This document shows, piece after piece, positions 58,133 to 64,000 of a stretch of 64,000 nt of DNA. The DNA is from Bacillota bacterium (lineage in GTDB: Bacteria > Bacillota > Clostridia > Christensenellales > UMGS416), in NCBI GenBank assembly GCA_023410875.1, contig JAEYPH010000122.1:40461-104460 (forward strand), read 5' to 3'. How positions within the stretch are numbered: position 1 is the stretch's first letter; every line of letters begins with the position of its first letter. Position numbers and translations under genes: made by a program. Under the pieces are notes generated by a model that saw only the letters and a program-made list of their open reading frames with translations, had not been told where the DNA came from and searched no databases.

Positions 58133-58325
58133 GTACGTGACGGTACAGGGCGATACCTTTGACCAAATCGCCCTGCTCTTCTACGACGACGAAATGTTGG
58201 CCCACCGCATTATCGCAGCCAACCAGCAGCACTGCGCGGTCGTCGTGTTCGACGCCGGCGTGACGCTGGCGATACCGGAGATTGAAGAGGCGGCGGCGGT
58301 GACGCTGCCGCCGTGGCGGCGGTGA
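58125..58325 (+). CDS. Tail protein X (LysM-like, P2 gpX)
   Basis: 66 aa from TTG 58125, AAAGGAGG upstream, overlapping the tape measure stop. YVTVQGDTFDQIALLFYDDE...LAHRIIAANQ is the gpX/LysM pattern. Baseplate or tail-hub component. Confidence 0.9.
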   Translation: MGEYVTVQGDTFDQIALLFYDDEMLAHRIIAANQQHCAVVVFDAGVTLAIPEIEEAAAVTLPPWRR

Positions 58326-58329
58326 CGAC

Positions 58330-59247
58330 ATGAAGATCACCTGGAACGACGAGACCGTGACTGGCCCGGTGTTGGATGTGATAGTGCGCGACAATGCCGG
58401 TGGCTGCGCCGATACGCTGGCCATCCTGTTCACGGACCCCGAATTGATGTGGCTCAACTGGCAGCCCCAGAAAGGCGACATCATCACCGTTTCCGACGGA
58501 GGCTGGAGCTCTGGCGCGATGTTCTTCGATGGCTTTGGCGCGAAGGACGGAATTTTCCAAGCGCTTGCAATTTCCACGCCACCGGCGGGCAGAACCGAGG
58601 CCCACAGGGCGTGGCAGGACGCGCTATTCAGCCACATCGCCGGCGACATCTCCAACGCCTGCGGGCTGGCGCTGGAGTTGCACGACGTGCCGGATTACCG
58701 GTATGCGTCGGTGGCCCAGGGCGGCGCGGCAAACCTGTGGTTCCTGCACACTCTGTGTGCCCGCGAGGGCTGGATGCTCAAGGTGCACGACGTGCGGGCC
58801 TTCGTATTTGATGAAAAGACCATGGAGAGTCAGCCGAAGGCTATGACGCTTTCGCGGGCTGACCTGGGCAAGGAGTACGAGTTCGGCACCGCGTCAGCGG
58901 ACCTTAAAAGCCGGTGCCGCGTGCGCCACTACGGCCAGGGCGGACTTGTGGATTACACCTACGACGCGCCGGGCATCTACGGCGGCAGCATCGAGTTTGA
59001 CGGCTGCGCGGCGTCTCTCGGTGAAGCCCAGCGGTTCGCCCGTGCGGCGCTGCGGGCGGCCAACAAGGGCGAGTTCTACGGCCGCTTCTCGCTGCCGATG
59101 AACCGTGCTATCGCCGCAGGAAACACCTTCGAGCTGACCGGCATGGGCACGCTGAGCGGCATCTGGTATTTGACGATGGTGGAGCAACGCATGGTCACCG
59201 GCCGCACGCTGTGCCGCTGCAGGCGGCCCATCCAAGGAGGATACTAA
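58330..59247 (+). CDS. Tail hub protein D (late control gene D family)
   Basis: 305 aa. Matches P2 gpD: MKITWNDETVTGPVLDVIVRD, a LKVHDVRAFVFDEK segment and ASLGEAQRFARAALRAANK near the C-terminus. Forms the hub that joins the tube to the spike. Start of the next gene overlaps its last base. Confidence 0.9.
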   Translation: MKITWNDETVTGPVLDVIVRDNAGGCADTLAILFTDPELMWLNWQPQKGDIITVSDGGWSSGAMFFDGFGAKDGIFQALAISTPPAGRTEAHRAWQDALFSHIAGDISNACGLALELHDVPDYRYASVAQGGAANLWFLHTLCAREGWMLKVHDVRAFVFDEKTMESQPKAMTLSRADLGKEYEFGTASADLKSRCRVRHYGQGGLVDYTYDAPGIYGGSIEFDGCAASLGEAQRFARAALRAANKGEFYGRFSLPMNRAIAAGNTFELTGMGTLSGIWYLTMVEQRMVTGRTLCRCRRPIQGGY

Positions 59248-59444
59248 TGATCGCCGTAGGCATGATTTCCGTCGTGGAGAGTGGCCGGGCGCGGGTGACG
59301 CTTCTGGAAACCGGCGTACAGACGCCGCCGCTCAAAAGCCTGGACGGCCGCACGTGGACCGCCGAGGATATCGGCAAGACCGTGCTGGTGGGCTCCTGGT
59401 CCGGGTGCGTGGGCGAAGGCGCGATACTGGGGGTGCTGACATGA
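59247..59444 (+). CDS. Small baseplate protein (gpV-like OB domain)
   Basis: 65 aa. VGMISVVESGRARVTLLETG...IGKTVLVGSWSGCVGEGAIL has the short OB-like barrel of gpV spike N-termini but lacks a spike needle; only the barrel is present. Position after gpD agrees. Confidence 0.75.
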   Translation: MIAVGMISVVESGRARVTLLETGVQTPPLKSLDGRTWTAEDIGKTVLVGSWSGCVGEGAILGVLT

Positions 59445-59944
59445 TCGGAGCCTTCGGCTCGATGATCTTTGAGATTACCGACAAGCACGTATTTGTGCCC
59501 ACCGACGAATCACTGACCGCCGGGTGCAAGATCGAGGTCAAGGAATCATCAGGCAAGCCGCAGACGACCGGCTCCACTCCGGAGTTGCGGGCGTGGAAGT
59601 GCAAGCTGCGGCTCAAGCGGGAGCTGGGCATCAACGTGCAGGTGATGCAGGATCACTGGCTCAAGATGGCAGAGGACGGCGCGACCGGCTACATCAACAT
59701 GGGCGGCCAGCCGCTTGCGGCAAACCCGTTCAGGTTGCACTCCTGTTCTGTTTCGGACATTTCACGGGACGGCGTGGGCGAACTGGCCTCCGTGACGCTG
59801 GCCTGCGACTTTCAGGAGTACGTCGGCGCTCCGGCCAAGAAGAAGAAGGCCAAGAAAAAGAAGAAAAAAAGCGGCGGAGGTGGCGGCGATGAGCCGACCA
59901 CGCCGCCTTCGAACCCATACGACTACTGGAACAAGAACCACTGA
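59441..59944 (+). CDS. Baseplate/spike-associated protein with poly-lysine and glycine tail
   Basis: 167 aa, ATGA overlap. Beta-rich body (KIEVKESSGKPQTTGS...FRLHSCSVSDIS) followed by a tail with KKKKAKKKKKKS, five glycines and a Pro/Thr/Asn end. No firm family; its place between the gpV-like and gp25-like genes points to the baseplate. The tail may be a flexible linker or membrane-interacting segment. Confidence 0.65.
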   Translation: MIGAFGSMIFEITDKHVFVPTDESLTAGCKIEVKESSGKPQTTGSTPELRAWKCKLRLKRELGINVQVMQDHWLKMAEDGATGYINMGGQPLAANPFRLHSCSVSDISRDGVGELASVTLACDFQEYVGAPAKKKKAKKKKKKSGGGGGDEPTTPPSNPYDYWNKNH

Positions 59945-59962
59945 CCGCGCGCTGGAGGGCTT

Positions 59963-60259
59963 ATGAGCACAACGCTGGACATGGGCATCGGGCCCATCGA
60001 TTGGAACGCCAAAGGCGAAGCCGCTGTGCTGCAGCGCGTGCGCAATCTGCTGGGCACGAGGCAATACGAGATTGCCTATGACCGCGGGCGCGGCGTGGAT
60101 GCGGATCTTGTGGACCAGCCCGCCGACCGCGTGCTGGGGCAGATGGCCAACGACGTGGCCGAACTGCTCACCATATATGAGCCGATGGTGCAGCTTGTGA
60201 GCATGGCCCCCCGGCCCGGCGGCGGGTTCCTTGTGACGGTGAAGGTGGTGAACGTGTGA
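59963..60259 (+). CDS. Baseplate wedge protein, gp25/gpW-like
   Basis: 98 aa. LLGTRQYEIAYDRGRGVDADLVDQPADR and the lysozyme-like gp25 fold features fit T4 gp25/P2 gpW. Overlaps gpJ start by 4 bases. Confidence 0.88.
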   Translation: MSTTLDMGIGPIDWNAKGEAAVLQRVRNLLGTRQYEIAYDRGRGVDADLVDQPADRVLGQMANDVAELLTIYEPMVQLVSMAPRPGGGFLVTVKVVNV

Positions 60260-61422
60260 CCAACGAGATCGAATTTGTATCCTGCGACCCGCAGGAGATA
60301 TTGGCCGGGCTGATCGCCGACGTGGAGGCGTCCACCGGCGAGACGCTGTATGCCGGCGACGTGCGCCGCATGTTTGCCGAAAACCAGACGCAATGGCTGG
60401 TAGGCTTCTATGCGACGCTAAATGACACGGCCAAGCAGGCGCTGCTGCGCTTCGCCACAGGCGCGGTGCTGGACGCGCTGGGAGAGGCCGTGGACACGCC
60501 CCGCCTGCAGGCACAGAAGGCCACATGCACGCTGCAATTCACGGCGTCGGCAGGCCATCCGCCTATGCTGATTCCCGCCGGGGAGCGGGTATCTCCCGAC
60601 GGTGTGCTGTTCTTCGAGACAACCGCCGCGACCAGCCTGCCAGCGGGCACAAACACCGCGACGGTTACAGGCAGGGCCATGGAGGCCGGGGCTAAGTACA
60701 ACGGCTTTACCGCGGGTCAGATCGCGTTGATCATCGACCCGCTGCCATGGCTGGCCAGCGTGACCAACACGACGACCAGCGCCGGCGGCGCGGACGAGGA
60801 GGCCGACGGCAGCAGCGAGCCGCCCTATACCGATTACCGGGAGCGCATCCGGCTGGCCCCGTCGCGTTTCTCCACGGCGGGACCAGTGGACGCCTACGTA
60901 TATTGGGCCAAGACCGCCAGCGCCAACATCGCCGACGTATCGCCCACGGTGCCAACCGGCGGGGAACTGCTGCTGACCATCCTGATGGACGACGGGGCCC
61001 CATCCTCCGAGGTGCTGGCCGCCGTGGAGGCCGCTTGTTCTGCCCGCAACCGCCGCCCGCTGGGCGATCACGTGACTGCTCAGGGGCCGGAGTGGGTGGA
61101 CTTCTCCATCGACATTGCCTATACGATCAACGCCGGCTTCGCCGGCAGTGAAGCGACGATACGTACCGCCGTGGAAGGCGCGGGCGGGGCCGTGGAGCAG
61201 TACATCGCGTGGCAGACAGCAGCAATAGGCCGAGCCGTAAACCCAGACCAGCTCCGCCGGCGCATCTACGGGGCCGGCGACTTCGACGACGCCACGCGGC
61301 TGTTGCTGGCCCAGGGCATAGACGCTGTGGAGATCACAGCGCCGGGATCTGCGGCGGTATCTGCCACGCAGGCAGCGCGGCTGGACGGCATGCCGGCCAT
61401 CACATACGACGGGTTGGTGTGA
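60256..61422 (+). CDS. Baseplate assembly protein J
   Basis: 388 aa from GTG. Contains LLRFATGAVLDALGEAVDTPRL, RLAPSRFSTAGPVDAYVYWAK and PTVPTGGELLLTILMDDG, the classic gpJ blocks. Wedge component linking gpW and gpI. Confidence 0.93.
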   Translation: MTNEIEFVSCDPQEILAGLIADVEASTGETLYAGDVRRMFAENQTQWLVGFYATLNDTAKQALLRFATGAVLDALGEAVDTPRLQAQKATCTLQFTASAGHPPMLIPAGERVSPDGVLFFETTAATSLPAGTNTATVTGRAMEAGAKYNGFTAGQIALIIDPLPWLASVTNTTTSAGGADEEADGSSEPPYTDYRERIRLAPSRFSTAGPVDAYVYWAKTASANIADVSPTVPTGGELLLTILMDDGAPSSEVLAAVEAACSARNRRPLGDHVTAQGPEWVDFSIDIAYTINAGFAGSEATIRTAVEGAGGAVEQYIAWQTAAIGRAVNPDQLRRRIYGAGDFDDATRLLLAQGIDAVEITAPGSAAVSATQAARLDGMPAITYDGLV

Positions 61423-61425
61423 GCG

Positions 61426-61992
61426 ATGCGCATAGAAGACGTTGATCTGCTGGCGCTACAGAGCCGCCTGATGCGGGCCGACCAGACAACGCATGGGCTG
61501 TGCAAGGGTCTGAACCGCGAATACCGAAAGCTGGCTCCAGAGATCCGAAAATGCCTGGGCCTGGCGCTGCTGTACATCGACGCGGACGCCGTGAGCGACG
61601 AGGTTCTTGCCATCCTGGCCTATGATCTCAAGGTGGATTGGTACGACGATGGAGCCAGCCGCGAAGCCCGTATAGCCACCGTGAAAAACGCCAAGAGGGT
61701 GCAGCGAATCATGGGCACACCTGCGGCGGTAGAGCTGGCCGTGGCCCCATACTTTGACCATGCCTTTGTACGCGAATGGTGGGAGTATGGCGGCGACCCT
61801 TGCCATTACAAAATCTTTGTCCAGGGCGAATTAACCGCCGACGAATCGGCTCTGCTTACCCGCACGATTGCCCGAACGGCGCGGGCAACGGCGGTGCTGG
61901 ACGCGGTGGCGTCGATCACGCTGTCCAGCGGCAGCGCGTACACTGGCGGCGCGGTGATTGTGCAGCAGAGAACTGTGATAAGGGAGGCTTGA
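61426..61992 (+). CDS. Tail protein I (baseplate wedge)
   Basis: 188 aa. LLYIDADAVSDEVLAILAYDLKVDWYDD and the VQRIMGTPAAVELAV...REWWEYGGDP block are gpI hallmarks. Acts with gpJ in wedge assembly. Confidence 0.92.
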   Translation: MRIEDVDLLALQSRLMRADQTTHGLCKGLNREYRKLAPEIRKCLGLALLYIDADAVSDEVLAILAYDLKVDWYDDGASREARIATVKNAKRVQRIMGTPAAVELAVAPYFDHAFVREWWEYGGDPCHYKIFVQGELTADESALLTRTIARTARATAVLDAVASITLSSGSAYTGGAVIVQQRTVIREA

Positions 61993-61993
61993 C

Positions 61994-63313
61994 ATGGCAT
62001 TCAACACACTGACGATTACCGACAAGGGCGTGACGCTGCAGGCCAAGGTGCTGGGCGGAGCGACGCTGACATTTACCAAGGCTCAATCCGGCAGCGGCAC
62101 GTTGCCCGGCGGCACGGATATCACGGCCATGACGGCCCTGGTCGCGCCGGAGCAGGATATCGTCATCGCCAGCGTGACGCCATCTGTACCCAACAAACTG
62201 ACCGCCCGCATCGACTTCACCAATGACGGGCTGGAAGCCGGCTACTACTGGAGAGAAATCGGCCTGTTCGCCGACGACCCGGACGACGGCGAAATCCTTT
62301 ACGCCTACAGCAACGCAGGCGACGAGGGAACCTTCATCCCCGCCGAGGGTGATGGCGTGACCGAGCAGATCGTGGACCTGGTGACGCTAATTGCCAACGT
62401 GATGAGCGTGACTGTGGAAGTGGACAATTCGCTGGCGCACCCCGTGTGGGCGGACCTGCTGATCAACGGCGTTATCCCGTGCACTGGAACCGGCACAAAC
62501 ACCATCGCTGTAAACAACGCCAACATCACCGAGTACGTGGACGGTCTCAAAATCGCACTTGATATGGAAACCACGAACACCGGCGCAGCCACGGTCAACA
62601 TCAATGGCATGGGGGCCAAGGGCATGGCGTTGCAGCCTGGGTCCGGCCTATATATGCCGCTCACAGGAGGAGAGACAGTAGGGCTTTCTCTGTGGCAGTA
62701 CAAGGCCGCTGGAGATGTTTTCGTGCTGCTGAGCGGGCCAGGAAATCCCGCGTTTGCCAAAGCAGTTCACTCACACACCATTGCCAACGTGACCAGCCTG
62801 CAGGCGGCGCTGGATGGGAAGGCTGCATCCAGTCATACCCACGCCATTGCCAACGTGACCGGCCTGCAGAGCGCTTTGGACGGGAAAGCAAGCTATGGCG
62901 ATGCTACATTCGCCCCGGAAGTCTTTAATACGAGCGGCTCCCCGCTTACGCTGGACGGAACCCAGATTGGTGTGTGCCAGATAGTCGGCAAATTAGTCCA
63001 CGCATGGGGAGTTATGAGAGTTTTAAGTACGGAAGGGCTTACGGGGAATGCTCGGTTCCGCCTTCCACTTCCTGTGTCTCCTTCTGCTGTGTATGGTTCT
63101 GGTGTTGGTAATTATCCGCTTGGACAGGTCCTGCTGCGCAACATTGCGTATCCATCTGGCGCGGTACAAGCTGCATTCCAGGCTACCACTGGCACTGATT
63201 ACGGCTATGTCATATTCACCAGAAGCAACAGCACGACTGTGCTGCTCCAGTGTGAGGCTCTGTCGGCGGAGGGCGCGACGGTTACGTTTGATGTCTGGTA
63301 TAGGACACCGTGA
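61994..63313 (+). CDS. Tail fibre protein (P2 gpH-like N-terminus)
   Basis: 439 aa. The N-terminal domain (NTLTITDKGVTLQAKVLGG ... EAGYYWREIGLFADDP) anchors fibres to the baseplate in P2-like phages. A middle region includes two 22-residue repeats HxHxIANVTxLQxALDGKA, and a C-terminal beta-rich tip ends VTFDVWYRTP. The tip should determine host receptor binding. No fibre chaperone gene follows before holin. Confidence 0.9.
   Translation: MAFNTLTITDKGVTLQAKVLGGATLTFTKAQSGSGTLPGGTDITAMTALVAPEQDIVIASVTPSVPNKLTARIDFTNDGLEAGYYWREIGLFADDPDDGEILYAYSNAGDEGTFIPAEGDGVTEQIVDLVTLIANVMSVTVEVDNSLAHPVWADLLINGVIPCTGTGTNTIAVNNANITEYVDGLKIALDMETTNTGAATVNINGMGAKGMALQPGSGLYMPLTGGETVGLSLWQYKAAGDVFVLLSGPGNPAFAKAVHSHTIANVTSLQAALDGKAASSHTHAIANVTGLQSALDGKASYGDATFAPEVFNTSGSPLTLDGTQIGVCQIVGKLVHAWGVMRVLSTEGLTGNARFRLPLPVSPSAVYGSGVGNYPLGQVLLRNIAYPSGAVQAAFQATTGTDYGYVIFTRSNSTTVLLQCEALSAEGATVTFDVWYRTP
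62768..62899 (+). repeat. Two 66-bp repeats in the tail fibre gene
   Basis: Units at 62768-62833 and 62834-62899 encode H-S/T-H-T/A-IANVT-S/G-LQ-A/S-ALDGKA; 22-residue period. Such repeats extend fibre shafts and are hot spots for recombination. Confidence 0.85.
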
Positions 63314-63325
63314 GTACCTGCTTTC

Positions 63326-63353
63326 CAGCCTCGGAGAAATCCGGGGCTGTTTT
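63326..63353 (+). terminator. Intrinsic terminator between tail fibre and lysis genes
   Basis: 10-bp stem CAGCCTCGGA / TCCGGGGCTG with GAAA loop (one wobble pair), followed by TTTT. Confidence 0.8.
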
Positions 63354-63380
63354 ATATCAAAATCGGAGAGGAGATATCAC

Positions 63381-63833
63381 ATGCACTTGGCTGATTGGTT
63401 CAAAGTGGCCTTGGCCGTCCTTGGTGGCGCCTTGAGCTGGTTGTTCGGAGGCTGGCTTATGTTTGTTGCCGTCGTCTTTTTCCTTATGGTGATCGATTTC
63501 GTCACCGGCTGGATGGCAGGCGGCATCAACAAAGAGCTCAGCTCGCAAAAAGGGTTCAACGGCATTCGGAGAAAGGGCATGATCATGCTTGTCATCGTCA
63601 TGGCTGCACTGCTCGACTACCTATTACGCACCTATGTTAATGCCAATCTGGCGGCCTGCCTTGGGATTGTTTGCACTTTCTACGCGGTAAACGAAGGGTT
63701 AAGCATACTTGAAAACCTTGGCCGCGCTGGGGTGCCGTACCCCGAAAAGCTGCGGGACGTGATCCTGGTACTCAATAAAAAGGAAACGCCGGTTGTGCCT
63801 GCGCCTGAGGCGGAAGATAAGGAGGGGTTCTGA
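63381..63833 (+). CDS. Phage holin family protein (PF05105-type)
   Basis: 150 aa from ATG 63381 (GGAGAGGAG upstream). Three hydrophobic helices in the first 110 residues, including LMFVAVVFFLMVIDFVTGW, with the typical ELSSQKGFNGIRRKG loop. Forms lesions that release the endolysin. Stop overlaps the endolysin start (TGATG). Confidence 0.92.
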   Translation: MHLADWFKVALAVLGGALSWLFGGWLMFVAVVFFLMVIDFVTGWMAGGINKELSSQKGFNGIRRKGMIMLVIVMAALLDYLLRTYVNANLAACLGIVCTFYAVNEGLSILENLGRAGVPYPEKLRDVILVLNKKETPVVPAPEAEDKEGF

Positions 63834-64000
63834 TGGCCACTGTCTACATCGGCAGCGCTCGCATTGACGAGCACGGCAACGCCAGAGGCGGTGCTGCAGG
63901 CGACCAGAACGGCAAGGAAGTTTCCACGCAGCCGTGGTACCGGCACTCCCTGGGCTGGGTCGTGATCCGCGCCAAGTCGCCGGTACACCGTGCCGGCCTG
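63833..64000 (+). CDS. Endolysin, N-terminal part (runs past right edge)
   Basis: First 56 codons only. MATVYIGSARIDEHGNARG and EVSTQPWYRHSLGWVV match the N-terminus of phage peptidoglycan hydrolases of NlpC/P60 or related type in Clostridia phages. Catalytic residues lie outside the window. Confidence 0.75.
   Translation, partial: MATVYIGSARIDEHGNARGGAAGDQNGKEVSTQPWYRHSLGWVVIRAKSPVHRAGL

Larger units (their letters stand above)
24599..64000. mobile_element. Prophage (lambda-like head, P2-like contractile tail), left end and most of genome
   Basis: Integrase is the first gene after tgt, followed by a lysogeny module, genetic switch, early, replication, packaging, head, tail and lysis genes in standard order. 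The left attachment site must lie in 24599-24661, but the right end is outside the window, so the core sequence cannot be identified. No frameshifted or truncated structural gene was seen, so it may be inducible. Confidence 0.95.

Noticed and set aside
1..64000. tRNA, rRNA, CRISPR arrays, insertion sequences or a toxin-antitoxin pair
   Set aside because: Looked for by eye on both strands; no cloverleaf, rRNA-like block, spaced direct repeats, transposase motif or typical toxin pair was found.

Overview
The window looks like chromosome of a GC-rich, spore-forming member of the class Clostridia (Bacillota). Evidence: a sigma-H gene, a cysS controlled by a T-box leader, consensus sigma-A promoters, strong AGGAGG ribosome-binding sites, and the order ruvC-ruvA-ruvB-queA-tgt. 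It has two halves: host chromosome from 1 to about 24,600, and an integrated prophage from about 24,600 past the right edge. I saw no rRNA, tRNA, CRISPR array or insertion sequence.

Host half. 1-3,548: a glycogen/maltodextrin operon (3' end of a glycogen phosphorylase, a GH13 glycosidase, a GNAT acetyltransferase, an aldo/keto reductase). 3,600-4,361: sigH with its own promoter and terminator. 4,632-7,184: a three-gene ABC-2 exporter. 7,194-11,828: an HD-GYP phosphodiesterase (minus strand), an unknown gene, two polysaccharide deacetylase-fold proteins, a YgjP-like metallopeptidase and a small membrane protein with a RanBP2-type zinc finger. 11,855-13,559: T-box leader and cysS. 13,576-14,520: two related copies of a structured RNA of about 210 nt flanking a small zinc-ribbon gene. 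14,532-17,966: ruvC, an array of RNA hairpins, ruvA, ruvB, queA. 17,984-23,454: a serine hydrolase, a flavodiiron protein and a lipoprotein penicillin-binding protein, lying between queA and tgt. tgt ends at 24,598.

Prophage half (more than 39 kb; right end outside the window). The leftward lysogeny module holds integrase, a DUF5067-like lipoprotein and a CI-like repressor. A genetic switch follows, with facing promoters and four operator-like palindromes about 30 bp apart. Rightward early genes encode a Cro-like protein, a BRO/KilAC antirepressor and many small proteins, several cysteine-rich. A recombination module follows (SbcC-like ATPase, RecT, MBL-fold hydrolase), then a radical SAM protein, a DNA methyltransferase, replication initiator and helicase loader, a DUF1064 nuclease-like protein, a cytosine-methylase-like protein lacking its catalytic cysteine, and a second radical SAM protein. 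At 44,150-44,540 a promoter, short leader and terminator mark the early/late boundary. Late genes combine a lambda-type head (GpA terminase, gpB portal, ClpP-like protease, gpD/gpE capsid) with a P2-type contractile tail (sheath, tube, frameshifted chaperone, tape measure, gpX, gpD, gp25, gpJ, gpI, fibre), then holin and the start of an endolysin.

The strongest items for follow-up are the duplicated structured RNA around ruvC with compensatory base changes, the prophage switch with an opposing small-ORF promoter, the lambda pR'-tR'-like late control region, the in-phase T_TTT_TTT frameshift site, the methylase-like protein with Arg in place of Cys, and the ATPase-RecT-MBL module.
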